Assembly: GCF_025698545.1 (NCBI RefSeq) | Contig: NC_068574.1 | Coordinates: forward strand, 41,812,014 to 41,876,013 | DNA from: Gossypium raimondii | Lineage: Eukaryota; Streptophyta; Magnoliopsida; Malvales; Malvaceae | Direction: 5' to 3' | Length of the DNA: 64,000 nucleotides | In this document: piece by piece, positions 48,949 to 62,043 of the stretch | Numbering within the stretch: the first letter of the stretch is position 1 | How the letters are laid out: each line of letters starts with the position of its first letter | Notes under the pieces: model-generated | Seen by the model: the letters and a program-made list of their open reading frames with translations, nothing else | Told to the model about the DNA's origin: nothing | Databases searched by the model: none | Position numbers and translations under genes: made by a program

Positions 48949-51850
48949 TCTAACGCCCCTAACCCGTATCCGACGCCAGAACAGGGTTGCAGAGCATTAC
49001 CGGAGATTACAAATCAAACGGACAAAAATTACAAACATTTCATAACATATTAACAATCACATCAGAACAAATCAAAATCATATATATTGTCCCTTATATG
49101 AGCCCTCGAGGCCCTAAATACGCATTAAAAACAAGTCGGGACTAAATCAAAAACTCAGAGAATTTTTCAAAAAACATTAAAAATTTTCAAAGCTGCATGG
49201 GTCACATGGTTGTGTGACTCACACGGCCAATGACACGTCCGTGTCTTAAGCTGCGTGGGCATTTAAAATAAGGATACACGATTATGTCCTAGCCTGTGTT
49301 TGTGCCTGTGTAACTCACTAACTTGGGCCACACGACCAAGCCACACGCCCGTGTGCTAGGCTATGTACCCTTCGAAGTAATCTTGCACGCCCATGTCTCT
49401 GCCCGTGTGAACGAAAATAAGTCATTTTACAAGCCATATTTCTCACCCAATTTGGTATAAACCTACACCTAAAAATGCACATTTACACAAGCTATAATAA
49501 GGCATCCAGAACAAGCACAATCAAGCTTTATACAAATGGTATGATTACATACAACCAATATGCCCTTAGACACCTCAAATGACAACTTAGAAACATGACT
49601 AATCATGTGTTCAATATAACCAATTGTTCAACTAACATATATGCATATTTACATCAAAACTTACCATGTACATCATTTAACAAAACATACCATTTGGTAC
49701 CAAAACTCCATTGTAAAACTAGCATCAAATGACCATATAAATCATTTGCACTAAAACACCAATTTACCACAATTACATCCTATCACAAAGCACATATTCA
49801 ATATGCATATTCATACCATAAGTTTTATCTTCCATAATTCAACCATACCAAGTTATTCATCAACATTTAGAGAGCAATTATTTATATACCATATACTAGA
49901 CTTATACTATCCTCAAAGTGCCAAAACACTAGCAAAACAAATGGCTAAATTATCAACAAAGTATATAGGCCAACATTAGCCAAAATAACCTATACATGCC
50001 ATTATAAACAAAATTAAACAACCGAAAGTACTAAAAGAGCCAATGGATAGTGTGATATAGCTCCAACAAGCTTTCAACCCGAACAAGCTTTCGATTCACT
50101 GAAAACACAGAAAATACACAGAGTAAATATTTAAGCTTAATATGTTCGTATAACATAGAATTTAGCTTACCATTTAGTTAAAAATTAGGTAAGTAAACAT
50201 AACATATCCCAACTCAATTTGGCTAAATGCCTAAGCACATATTCAATAACATGTTAGCCATGTAAAACATATATAATAGCCAATAAACATGGATGAACAT
50301 AACCACTAAGCAAGTTTCATATACATGTATCATCCATTTCATGTTTCAATATATCATGTAATATCATTTCCATGTATCTCATGTATATAACTGTAATAGT
50401 TCGTATTGAATTCATATCATCTCGTAAAAGAACATTTCCCGTTGAACCATTTAGAATATCGTTGGATACTCGGGATAGCTCACACATAGTGTGCTAAACT
50501 GTAATCCGTCAATTCCTGTACATATATGCTCATACGAGCTTTGAATTGGTATGCTCTCACGAGCTATAAATCGGTAAGCTCATACGAGTTGAGAATCAGT
50601 AAGCTCTCACGAGCTATAATCGGTAAGCTCATATGAGTTGAGAATCGGTAATCCCTGATGACATGTCATTTGTATCTTACGAATTCCTAAGGTTCAAACG
50701 AGACTCGATAATTGTCATACGTCGTCAGATATGTGATCGATATTTATACATGGTAATTATACAAATCATATACATATAATTCAATTAAAACATATAAATA
50801 CACAATTTAATTACACGAACTTACCTCGAAGAGTATACGTAGATACAGAGGCGATTAATCTGAGACTTTCTCTTTGCCTCGATCTAACTCTGTATGAGGT
50901 GTAACTGGATCTATACAAATAAACTTAACTCAATTTAATATATTTATCATTCAAATTAGTCCAAAACATATTTTTTGAAAAATTACCATTTTGCCTTAAC
51001 ACTTTTAATTTTTTTGCAATTTAGTCCTTAGGCTCGAAAAATGAAATTCATGCAATTTAACCCTTACCCAAGCCTAGCCAATTTTTATACATATTAGTAG
51101 CAGCCCATATATCTCATAAATTCATAATTTTACCACACAATATTTTCTATTTTTCAATTTAGCCCCTAATTGATAATTTCATCTAAAATTCCTTTACAAA
51201 AATTGTTTATCTAACAACAACCATTCATTTTCTATCATCAAAATTCAAAAATCATATATATTCATCAATGGTAAAACCCTAATAGTTAAACATTTTCACA
51301 AATTAGTCCCCGTGCTAGCTAGATTAAGCTATAACGATATTAAAAACATAGAAATCATCAAAAATAGTACAAAAACACATACCTAATTGAGTTTACAAGC
51401 TTGTCGAATGCTTAGCAAAAAAATGGCTTCTTTCCCTTGTAAAAATCAGTGGAAGATGGTAATGGAAGATGATGATATTTTTTTTGTTTATTTTTATCAT
51501 TAATTACTATTTTACTTAATGAAGCTTTATAAACTTTAATAATTACACAATTTCCAAGCCAACATCTTCCACTATCAAGTTAAATAGTCTAATTACCATA
51601 TAAGGACTTAAAATTTAAATTTATATAGCTATTTAACACCTTTAGCTATTAGAACCCAACATTTACACTTTACGCAGTTTAGTCCTTTTTATCAAATTAA
51701 GCATGTAAACGGTAAAATTTCTTAATGAAATTTTAATAAGGTAACACTATCATGTTTTAGACACTAAAATAACAATAAGATAATTTTTTTAACTTTGGAT
51801 TTGTGGTCCCGAAACCACTATTCTGATTTCACTGAAAACGGGTAGTTACA
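48949..51850 (-). mobile_element. Solo LTR nested in a solo LTR, TSD TTGTG
   Basis: Begins TCTAACGCCCCTAACCCGTA (TGTAAC with one change) and ends GAAAACGGGTAGTTACA; flanked by TTGTG at 48944-48948 and 51851-51855. 2902 bp. Start and end resemble the chromovirus LTR at 2334-5571 (CCCCTAACCCGTATCCG; GATTTGTGGTC near the end), so it is the same family and orientation. It contains a short-repeat block at 50527-50650 (AAGCTCATACGAGTTGAGAA / AAGCTCTCACGAGCTATAA). Confidence 0.92.
50527..50650. repeat. Alternating ~30-bp repeats in LTR
   Basis: GCTCATACGAG and GCTCTCACGAGCTATAA units alternate four to five times with TCGGTAA links. This block takes the place of the 43-bp repeat seen in the sister LTR at 4215-4345. 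Confidence 0.75.
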
Positions 51851-53394
51851 TTGTGAGTACTCGCCTATATGTATAATGATTTTGGGAATTGAGGCCCTAG
51901 GACATGTTGGAGGGATAAGGGAATGTGAGCTAAGCTCCATTCAATGGGACATATAAGGGGAAATAAGGAGAGTGTTAGTGTTATGCTTCACTTTTGAGAC
52001 TTGTGTAACTCTATGAGACTATGTGGTGTGTTGGAGATCTGTGTATTCAATATAAAAGTGAGTTCTATCATCACTCATCGAATACACGGGTCTCAAACAC
52101 ACCATATAGTCTTATAGAGTCAAAAAAAAGTCCCAAAAGTGCCCAAAATCACTGTACATATAGGTGAGTACTTACAATTCTATGGCATGCCAACTATATC
52201 CAACGGTTTCAAGATCACAAGGATTGTGTTATGTATTTATATGATATGTGACCATTATGTAATTTATCTATAAACATGTTTATGAGTATTGTGATATATG
52301 CTTAAATTTTATGTGATTATATGTGTAATGTGATATATGCTTAAAAGTGAATGTGATTACCATGTAAATGAACTAGTAAATAATGCACGAGTGAGTATAA
52401 TATGTCACTAGAGTTGGAATTATTGAGGTTGTGTTATATGGTTGTTTTGTTAATGCTTGATGAATTTTTTGCATGGTAGTTGTTGTACGCATTCACTGAT
52501 GCTCACCCACTCCTTTTAATCCATTGCAGATTAGTAGCGTTCTGGTGTGAACGGTGTGGTTCCAAGGGGTGACCAAGCAAGTCCTTTTCCGTTATTTCAT
52601 GGTGTTATTGTTAATTGTTTTCGTTTTAGGAATAAGGAAACTTGGTTGACTTTTAATGATATTTGTCATGATGCTTTGGAAGTGCCATAGCTTAATTGCT
52701 TTTAGGATTTTGAGAATTGAATCGTATTATGTCGATTATCATTTGAAATTATTTTTGATATTTGAGACTATTACTACAGTCGTTTTGATGTTTATTTGAT
52801 GATGATATGCTAGCATGATGGATTTGTGCATGTTAGAATGATTTATATGCTCAAGTATGTTGTATTTTTTTGGGCTAGAGTAGAGGTATTGATATTCGTG
52901 TTGTAAAAATGACACCTCTATGATTTTAAAATGTGCAGGGAGATAGTAACGTAATTTGATATTGATACCCTATCAAGAGTATTGATACTCGAGGTGGAAA
53001 TATCGATACTTTGGTAGAGGTACTGATAATTTTTGAGGTTTGGGTTTTAAGCGAGGAACAGTCAGCAGTTTTGGTACTGATTTTCTAGGCGATATCGATA
53101 CCACTTGAGAGAATTATTAATACCTCACCTTCAGTATCGATACCTATGTAGTCAGTTTTAAGATTTTTGCTAAATGGACCTTATGCATGTTTACTTATTA
53201 TTATAAGACTATTTAAAGTATGTTTGGCATGTTTTAATGATGATTGATATATGTTTGACTAAAAATTTATAAGATCATTGATAAAAATGATGATTTCTTA
53301 ATAATGTGACAATTTACTTTGAGTATGACATAAAACAGTGGTGTGGCATCCTGATATTTGAGCTCGGCGACCAGGCCAGGTATAAGGTGTTATA

Positions 53395-54197
53395 GTTCAC
53401 CTCATCGATTCCCATTATTATTTTATCGGCTCTACTTCTTTAATTTTTCTCCAAGTATAATCGTTGTTGCTCACTATTTCAAATAACATAACAATTTCCT
53501 GAGTAGTTTTCGACCAAAGTGCTTCCTCCAACCATTACGTCAAACTGTTCTTTGCTCTCCTAATATAAACCTATATAAAAGTGTTTTAATTGAATGATTG
53601 TATTAATTCTACCCCCAAGTCCTTTCGAATAATTATTTTTAATCTATCCTATGCTTAACCAAGTATTTCAATAAAACTCTGTTTGAATTGCAATTACTCC
53701 ACATTTTTCTTTAACTGTACATATATGGGTATGATCCTTGGTAAGAAACATTACACAAACTCTTCCCATATTGTAATATTTCTCAGAGGTAACGCTTCTA
53801 TCCATTCTCAGATCTGGCCTTCGAGGGCAAAAGGGATCAACAATAACTTGATTGCTTCTTCTGAAACTCCAACATAGCTTACCATGCTACATATTTGTTC
53901 AAGTCATCTCAGAAAAGCCAGAGGGTCCATGGTTGAGTCATTGTTAAACTGCATATTAGTTGATAACCATGTTAATAAGGAGGGATTAATCTCAAATGGA
54001 ATTGTATTAATTACTGGTTGGGCAATACTAGCCTCTAGCCAATTTGTATCGGATAAAGTTCTACCCATCAAATTTGCCATAATGTCCCTCAGTTAAGTTT
54101 ACTAGAAAAATAAATAAAGAGTATCATATCTATAGGCTTTAACGTTCTTACTTATCATATTAATTGTAAAAATATTTTCAAGATTTAATGTTGAAAC
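53395..54197 (-). pseudogene. Athila-like gag, heavily decayed
   Basis: Minus-strand pieces: MDPLAFLR (about 53930), MVSYVGVSEEAIKLLLIPFA (about 53885), MGRTLSDTNWLEASIAQPVI near 54080, then a scattered middle with stops and DVMVGGSTLVENYSGN near 53540. The spacing and wording fit the gag domain of Athila-type gypsy elements. The adjoining primer site and LTR at 54198 onward confirm that this is the 5' end of the element. Confidence 0.68.
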
Positions 54198-54217
54198 CTC
54201 CTTGGCAACGACGCCAA
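54198..54217 (-). other. Athila-type primer-binding site
   Basis: Minus strand TTGGCGTCGTTGCCAAGGAG is close to the TGGCGCCGTTGCCGGGGA pattern known for Athila/Tat elements (aspartate tRNA). Confidence 0.65.
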
Positions 54218-54222
54218 CAACT

Positions 54223-55760
54223 TGACCGCCTATAAACGAGTTATTGTTTATAGTAAAAATAGCACACCAAAATATATAGAATTGTATCAGTAGTGTCTGC
54301 AAGTATACAAGTCAAATTGTAATATAATATATGTGTACAACGGAACATAGGAAGTATTCTGAGGATTGTACCCAAGGGAGGATGGAATATATCTATAGAA
54401 AATATTTTTACAATAATAAGTCTAAATAGTAATAGTTAAATCCTACATTACGAAAAATCATAAAATAGATTAATGAGAGAAAGTAAATAACAAAAATAAT
54501 TAAACAACAAAAATAAACAAACAACTAAACGGATAAAACCAATCAGGAAGATTAACTTGTTTCAGGGTTTGTAATTAACTTCAGATTAGGTTTTAAAGTG
54601 GATTAGCTACCGATTAACCAATTATTACTTCCCGACCTCTAACTAATTATCGATTGGTTGATACTCGCTTATCTTTCGAACTCATTTTCTCAACCAGGAT
54701 AACTATGATTTACTCTGTTCGACTTTTCTCCTAATCTTGTCTCCCCTATGATTACTTCTTAGGGTTGTCAAGCCTAGGGTTTAAGAATGCATAATCTATA
54801 CCAAATAATCCTCTTAAAAACCCTAAATCTTCTATTAATCATGTCCCCATCCACTCATTAATCTCCCCTAAGGGATTTATCCACTCATGTTATTCATAAT
54901 CTTAATCTCAATTAAATTAGACATGTAAAGAACACGAATAAATCGAAAGAGAAAATACATTAGAATAATCTTAGAATCAATATCGATGGAAGAACAGAGA
55001 AGTAAATGTCTCGATTAGAATAACGAAATATGTTGCTTGCAAAGAAGAAATAAACTAAAATATTTCGATAATATAAAAGAACTCTTGGATTGAAATCGAT
55101 TCCAAGAGGGAAAAAAGAGAGCTAATAAAAGTCGAAAGAAAACTAAATTTAATCCTACTTCTAACTACTAGGATTTTTTATTTGTTTAAGATGACTTGGT
55201 TAAATCAAACTCCTAAGGTCTTATTTATAAGAGTGTTGGCAGCCCAAATTAGGCTTTTGGCACGTCCTAGGTCTTCATATAAAGTTGATTATGTAGATAA
55301 AATAGCCCCGTCAAACTTAGGCAGCAAGTCGACCTATGTTGTGCCATAGGCCTTGCATGGCATGACACGACAGGTGCTCTATGCCTTGTCTAGTTCGTTT
55401 CATGCTTAATCAGCTCAGGAAGCTTGTCCATCATTCATCATTTGCTTCTACATCACCTGGGCCTATAATCCATCATCCTACACACTCAATTACACATATT
55501 AGCATGGCCTAAGGCCCGTGTCAGCCTAATAGGCCACAACACTCACAAAATGTGTTAAAAATACTTATTTTACTAATATTTAATCCTAAGTACTAAATAT
55601 CGAAAACATAATAATAAATGCTAAATTGCCTATAAAATAAGGTTCTTAAATGCGAAAATACCTCAAATTAACTACTACATTTGACAAAAGATCAATAATC
55701 AATTTTGGCTTATTAGCTAAAATTAATTAAGAATCTTTAATACATATGAGGAGGCTTGCT
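54223..55760 (-). mobile_element. 5' LTR of Athila-like element (outer end uncertain)
   Basis: It lies just outside the primer site. AT-rich with ACCCTAAATC and CTTAGGGTTGTCAAGCCTAGG, no coding capacity. The inner border near 54223 follows from the primer site; the outer border is a guess, because no second LTR copy is in the window. Confidence 0.5.
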
Positions 55761-57322
55761 TGCCACCCAAGCAAACACGTAGATGAAAACATGAGTCATT
55801 CTAGGACTAGGTGTGCCTATGTTGTTTTACTAAGCCTAAGACTCTTTATTTTATTAGTAATTCTAAATAATTAAACTTTTGAATAGCTTTCTATACATAT
55901 ATCATATTGGCTGAATAGAAAAGATTTATGATCGATGCATATTCTCAAATTGATGAAAACTAAAAAACCTTAGTTGTCAATCTATTCATTTGGCTAAAAG
56001 AGATAGTTTGTTCATAATAATTTTTTATGAAGTTTTAAGTGATTTTTTTTGGTTATGTTTGCAACGATGGCCACACATTGTGTGATCCATAAGTTAAAGA
56101 ATAATGGAGATTCGATTGGTCGAAAGCAAAGATTTAAGTTATGTAAGAATCTAAAACCAATTTCATATGATTCTATAAGGTCAAGTTTGACTGGACTTTT
56201 TGAGATGATTTGACTAGCTTTTGGTTTTATTTTTGTACGTAAACTGTATATCTTTGAGTTCTCTTCAAAATAAATTTTAAATCATATTATTTCATGGCAT
56301 GTAGCATGAGATATAGTTATTTTCATAAAGCAATACAATTTATTACTCCAAGTACGAGATTAATCTTTGGGTTTCACATGGGTAACTTCAAATTGAGTTT
56401 CCAAGACCTATTGACCACCTTTTGGGTCATTCTTATACCCAAAAACTATGTCTTCAAGTACTCTTCGCAATGATTTTCGAATAACTGAATTTGCATATTT
56501 GTAGCTTGAGATATGGTTGTTTCCATAAAGGAGTGCAGTTCCCTATGAGAAGTTCGAGTTTAATCGCAAATCAACTTCTCTTACTTGCCAAAGTAGATTA
56601 GAACACAACCAAATACTAGATTATCAATGTTCTATTCTATCCGAGTTTATCCTAAATGCACAAAAAATTTAAAAGTTAAGATTTTGTCATGCACACCTTC
56701 AATGTTTTCTAACATTTGGTATTAAAAGCAGGTTGGTTTAGTTATCAACATAGATTAAATAATGTAAAACTCTCTTTTATCTTTGTATGGATTCAATTAA
56801 TACAGAGTAGTATTTTAGGATCTTCTACATGTTATTGAAATATAAAATGAATTGACGTTGTGTAATTGTAATTATGTAATTTTGCCAAGATTTTGGTTCT
56901 GAGAATTATAATGATTGTATTCAGGTTATTTGGATATGTGATTAGACCAGGAACTATCATCTTCACATTAGATTTTTTAATTTTCTGTAATTTTTTTGTG
57001 AGTAGAAAATGGACTAGGAATCTTGTAACGAAAATCAAAATAGAGACCTTGGACTATTTACAAGCAAAAGTTGACATTCTCCCTCAAAACTTCGATTTTT
57101 TCCAACATGATTTTGATCTATTGTTTGATATCCATTTGTTGTAAAACTTTAAATTCTCATGTAATCAAAGTTTTAGATGCCACGTTTTGTAAATAGAATG
57201 AAAATCATAAGGAATTGAAAAGTTGATACTCTCCTTAGGAAACTTCAACGTGATTTTGATCTAGTGTTTGATATCTATTTAATGTGAAACTTTAAATTTT
57301 AAGCTAAATTCAAATTTAGGAT
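55761..57322. other. AT-rich sequence with diverged direct repeats
   Basis: No gene. Around 56230-56560 the theme GAGATAT-GTT-TTTCATAAAG followed by a CAAT/CAGTT word appears twice in diverged form. A clearer pair is at 57069-57158 and 57222-57300 (listed separately). Open frames of 68-83 residues here lack protein-like composition. Confidence 0.45.
57069..57300. repeat. Imperfect direct repeat, ~80 bp
   Basis: TTGACATTCTCCCTCAAAAC and TTGATACTCTCCTTAGGAAAC start two copies. Both run through GATTTTGATCTA-TGTTTGATATC and ACTTTAAATT, 153 bp apart. Confidence 0.7.
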
Positions 57323-57435
57323 TGTTAGGATCCAATGCCCTAAGTTTAGTGTATTCGCCAATTTGTATTTGTAATTTTTGAACAAATTGATTTAAATAGA
57401 ATTCCATTACTCATTAATATCATTTGTATCTGTCC
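57323..57435 (+). mobile_element. Copia LTR, left copy, truncated
   Basis: TGTTAGGATCCAATGCCCTAAG and the following 90 bp (TTCCATTACTCATTAATATCA) match the split copy at 59003-59029 plus 61434-61520. Similarity ends at 57435, where an unrelated gypsy LTR begins. Confidence 0.75.
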
Positions 57436-58727
57436 AAAATACACTAAAACATATATTATATATATAACATTCACAATATAATATACATGAGGAATCAAAA
57501 TATAAATACACCATATGAACTTACTTGGAAAAACAACAATGGATAAGATGTCGGGACCATTCAATAATTTTTCCTTTTTCAGTATATCTTCCAATTATTG
57601 TAAATTCCTATCTAAATCATAATTTAATTCAATCATCAGTTTCAAATATCATTTAACAACATACTAAAGTTATGTGACAGTTCAATTTCATCTATCGAAA
57701 AATCCTTCAAGTTTTGTATTTTATTTATTTTAGTCCCTAAAACAAAAAATGAATAACTTTCAAATTTGAGCTTCGATTTCAAACCGATCTCAATTACATC
57801 CTTTTACAACCCTCTATTATCAATAATTACAAAATTAACAAATCAATTTCAAAATATTTACACTTTAGTCTCCATGCTCAAAATTAACAAATTTCACTTT
57901 ATAAATTAGTCATATTTAACGTCTAAGCTTAATATTCAACCATTTAACATAAAAGAATTTAAGAAACTAACAATGGTAGCTTTTAGAAATTTTAATAATT
58001 TTATGATTTAATAACCGAGTTAGCTTAATCAACCTACAACGATTACAAAAAAATATAAAATTTACGAAAAACATGTCTCAATTGGCTTACTATGCAAGAG
58101 ACCGAAAGCTTGAGAATTCGACCATAGCTTTCTTGGTTCTTTGGATGAGCTTTCGGTGGAAAGAAGACGAAAAGAATAACCAATGCCTTTCAGCTTTTTG
58201 TTTTACTTATTTTATTCATAATTTAAAAGGTTTTTATTTTATACTTTTAATATAAAATTTACTAATAAACTCATCTAACAGTTCATCACTATTTAAAATG
58301 GCCTAATTTCCAGATGGAACTTTGGTTAATTATTAAAGAAGCTCCTTAACAAATAAAAATCTTTAGTGATTAACTTTTACCACTTTTACAATTTAGTCCT
58401 TACCCTTAATTAGTTACTAATTTGGTACAATTACCTATCCGAAATTCAATTCACTTATAACAACTCCATAAATATTTAATAACAGTATTTACGTGTTCGG
58501 TTTATAGAAATAAGGTCCTGATACCTCATTTTTTAATACCACTAACCTTAGGGTCAATACACTTGTACCTTAACTACCATCCGATTAACAAATTCACCAG
58601 ACTAAAATTTAATAAAATACTATAATTAACTTGTAAATATTAATCAATAATATTAACTGACTCGATCATCGAAGAAGAGGGTTCTAAAATCACCGTTTCT
58701 GACACCACTGAAAATCGAGTTGTTGTA
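57436..58727 (-). mobile_element. Gypsy LTR fragment (Tekay-like 3' part)
   Basis: Ends ACCACTGAAAATCGAGTTGTTGTA, comparable with the end of the LTR at 48949-51850 (TTTCACTGAAAACGGGTAGTTACA). The ATATGAACTTACTTGGAAAA word near 57510 corresponds to ACGAACTTACCTCGAAGAG (50816) two thirds into that LTR. The first ~1.8 kb is missing. A 60-residue frame at 58073 is chance. Confidence 0.65.
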
Positions 58728-59002
58728 GAGAAAGCTATTACCCTATATTGTGACAATAGTGCAACAATAGCTAATACTAAGGAAACATCAAACCATAAAC
58801 GGACAAAACATATTGATCAAAAATATCACATTATCCAATAGGCAATGGCTAACAAAATGTTGGATGTAGTCAAAATTGCATTTGAGGAAAACCATGAGGA
58901 TCCATTTATTAAGATTCTAGAGGTGAGGAGTATTGAGAAATATGTAGAGGTTATAAGAATGCAAAATATGACTCATTTACTTCACTAGGGCAAGTGGGAT
59001 AT
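58728..59002 (+). pseudogene. Copia RNase H, C-terminal fragment
   Basis: Reads KAITLYCDNSATIANTKE, then HKRTKHIDQKYHII, a stop, and DPFIKILEV: the conserved end of copia RNase H (YCDN, HxRTKHID and the ADPFTK-like tail). It is followed directly by the copia LTR, as in complete elements. The upstream pol is gone, replaced by the gypsy LTR fragment. Confidence 0.82.
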
Positions 59003-59029
59003 TATGAGTGTCTAATGCCTTAAGTGTAG
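59003..59029 (+). mobile_element. Copia 3' LTR, first part
   Basis: TGAGTGTCTAATGCCTTAAGTGTAG is the LTR start (compare 57323). It is interrupted after TGTAG by the gypsy LTR at 59030 and resumes at 61434. Confidence 0.7.
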
Positions 59030-61428
59030 TGTAACACCCTCAACCCGACTCGAATCCCCGAGTCTAGATATCAGATGGTACAACATACAAACGCTTAGCA
59101 TAAAAGTTAAACAAATTGCGTATAATTATTTTTCCACACAATTTTTATTATTGTACTATTTTTTTATATAAAGAGAATATCAAATAATTACAACAACATT
59201 ACAACACATAAATTTGTTAAAAATAAACTCTCTTGGCGTAGAAAACTGTACGCCATACTTTTGAGATATTTTCTGTATGCATAGTATCCCAGCTCGTCGC
59301 TTTCCTAGAGCAATCCTAACTTGGTCTCTCCTAGCGAACTCATTTACAGCCAGACTTGAAACATGAACAAAACGCTTATAAGTTCACATGCACTTAGTGA
59401 GTTTTTAATGCAAACTACCTTCGAACCTTTGTAGTTGAATTCTTCATTTTGAAGATCTTGGATTACTAATATGACTTTGGTGAATACACTTATAATATCG
59501 GATATACATATACGCCAAGTACCATACTTAACGTATCATCTCTTGCTTCATTACTTGGCTGACTCCAGACCTTACTAGATGATTTATACCTTTCTTTACT
59601 CTTGAAACAACGAAGGTACTTCTTAGAAGATTATCTATACAGAACTCACTTTCAAAGGATTTCCTCATCAGTCTTACACTTCACCTTTTCTCTAGAATGG
59701 TTATTCACAGATACTATTCCTTGGCGGATATGTACTAATTAGTCTTACCTTTGGGTGGATTCTCATATGGAGTTTGATAATTATCAAACTACTCCTCAGA
59801 TCATATCTTGATTCAAACCCAAAACATGATCATACTAATTATGAAACGCCCTAGATCAAATAGAATAATTTCAAACGTCTATAGGTCATGACACAAGAAA
59901 GCCGAAATTGTCTAACGACTTAGATTCCTAATAATCCTTAGAATGAGATATAACACTATTTTTATATGGTGGATACCAAATAACTCAAATTCCAACCCTT
60001 CATAGTGTAGAAAAACTCAGACCATCGAACACTTTTACTTTTCACAAACATGAAAATACCCTTTTCCTATACTGGCAAACCACTATAGCAGATTCCTTCT
60101 TTAGAAATACAAATACATATTTTCTTTCAGGAACCTCATTCAGCTCCATTACAAGACTAACCAAACCACATTATCTTCAGACATATCAGAACCTTATTAT
60201 AGAATTATCTATCGAAGAGATCTCAGAACTTACCTAGATCTTACCACAAAGACAAATAATCAGATTCTACCATGTAGGCATCCCCAAAAATGCCACAAAG
60301 GTGCTTACAGAATACGCCACAAAGGTACTTATATAATACATATTTACTGTCCCAGCAGACTTCCACAGAAGGTGCTATGGGTTTCTCCCTCATAGACTTA
60401 GTCCTCTTCATGTCGTGATCTGTCAATCCAGTTTCCAATTCACTAAGGCATAACCATGAATGTTTTACTTATCATATAATTTCATGGATCTCTACCACAT
60501 GGTCTTACATATATCTTCATATCATGATCTACTAGTTTGGTTAGCACTATAATTGCCATACTAGAGGCATCACAAAAAATGTTATACACATACAAGAGCC
60601 AAGATAGAGACTCACCTGATACTCACCAAAACTGCAGCTTAGAGTTCCAAAACTTGAACAACATTCTAGAACCAATAGCAATAACTACTTAAAGAAAATA
60701 GAACCACCATTAAAGCTCATTTATAGATAAATGACTAGCATCTCAATTACAGACAACCCCCATGCAAGGTCTCTTACTCACAACTCACTATTTAAATGCT
60801 TTTTACAATCCTTATTCTTTCAAAAACTTAACATGCAGAGTTATCAGACTTACTAGAAGGTGGAACAACCTTTGAGTAAATCAAAAACCTTCATTTCCAG
60901 CTTAATAAAGGAAAAGAAAACATATAAGTTAAAGAAGAAAAACTAGAGAGTAATATTGAAGAAAGAAAAACCATCCCCAAGGGAACCTTTCTCACCAAAT
61001 ATATATATCCAGTTTCCCTTTAATGGAACTTACAAGTGTCAATTTTATCCATAATTTGTCCTAATAAATGGCTTACAAAATCCGAGAGAAATATAAATGA
61101 GGATCCTATACAAATATTATTTGACCAGTCAATTCAGTTGACTCCTAACTAAATAATATTACAAAACCCAATTTGCATAGTGTTTAGGTAAACTAGGCGT
61201 ACTATATATTTGGCGGTAACTCACACCGTGCTTAGTCTTCACTTGCCACAATCTTTTCTTAATTAGCAGAACAACCTGAGATATAATCTTTAATTACTTA
61301 CATAATGGATAATTTACGCCAACTCTCATTCACCAAAAGACTGCAATTAGGTGGACTACACTATGCCAAATAGATAACTTCACATCTACATGCCTTTTGA
61401 TTGGGTTCACCAGATTTGGAATGTGCCA
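59030..61428. mobile_element. Gypsy solo LTR inside copia LTR, TSD TGTAG
   Basis: Starts TGTAACACCCTCAACCCGAC and ends GATTTGGAATGTGCCA; TGTAG flanks both sides (59025-59029 and 61429-61433). 2399 bp. Its start and the short GCCACAAAGGTGCTTACAGA / GCCACAAAGGTACTTATATA repeats (60292-60340) link it to the fragment at 24234-25331. No coding sequence; the small frames in it are chance. Confidence 0.85.
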
Positions 61429-61433
61429 TGTAG

Positions 61434-62043
61434 TGTATTCATAATTTTGTACTTGTACTTCTTTGAATAGACTGGTTTAAAAAAAATCCATTACTCATTA
61501 ATATCATTTTTATCTGTCCTCAATGATTTTTGCACATGAAGTAAAATGTAAGCACATATTGGCTCATTGATTATTTAGTGTTTAACTAATATTAAGTTGC
61601 ATTATGTGGTCAGATTATAATGTGAGAAGACAACTTATATTAGCAGATAATCTAAATTGTTTTTAGTTTAATCAAAATTAAGCAAATCGATTAAAAGACT
61701 ATTATGTCGTCTATTAAGTCAAATTAGGGAGATACCTTGTCTTGGATGTCAGGGCAGGTGACTCCTAAAAGATAGAGTCATATATGTGATTGTCTAGATT
61801 GACAATACATCAGACAGGTCCCAAGTTGAATTTATCCTAGAACCATTTATGGATTTATTCACTTGTGACGTTCATAAAATGATATACCTAAATCCTAAGT
61901 GAATGATGGACTATGTATGAATGACTCGTATACTTTGATGCATGAAAAGCTTGAAGTCAAATAGATAAGGAACCTGAAGCTAATATAGTGGGTATATGAC
62001 TTTTGCATGATGTAGCATCACTCCACAATAGTGGAACCATAAC
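61434..62043 (+). mobile_element. Copia 3' LTR, continuation
   Basis: Picks up at TGTATTCATAATTTTGTACTT, matching 57353 onward. Continues with the style of long copia LTRs (GACTCCTAAAAGATAGAGTC; ATGTAGCATCACTCCACAAT). Where it leaves off is unclear because of the unidentified segment that follows. Confidence 0.65.

Larger units (their letters stand above)
47479..53394 (+). mobile_element. Solo LTR, TSD GTTCA, itself interrupted
   Basis: Left end TGTAACACCCCAAAATAGGG at 47479, right end AAGGTGTTATA at 53394 (one substitution from TGTTACA). GTTCA stands on both sides (47474-47478 and 53395-53399). Without the insert at 48949-51850 and its extra TTGTG the LTR is about 3.0 kb, the size of the Tekay-like LTR at 2334. 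There is no internal region, so it is a solo LTR. The segment 52480-52560 (CACCCACTCCTTTTAATCC) is of the kind seen in the sense strand of such LTRs, hence the plus call. Confidence 0.88.

Noticed and set aside
52000..52130. Inverted repeat candidate: CTCTATGAGACTATGTGGTGTG against CACACCATATAGTCTTATAGAG
   Set aside because: A genuine imperfect palindrome with a short loop region is visible, but it lies inside the outer solo LTR and has no ends or duplication of its own, so it is not listed as a separate element.
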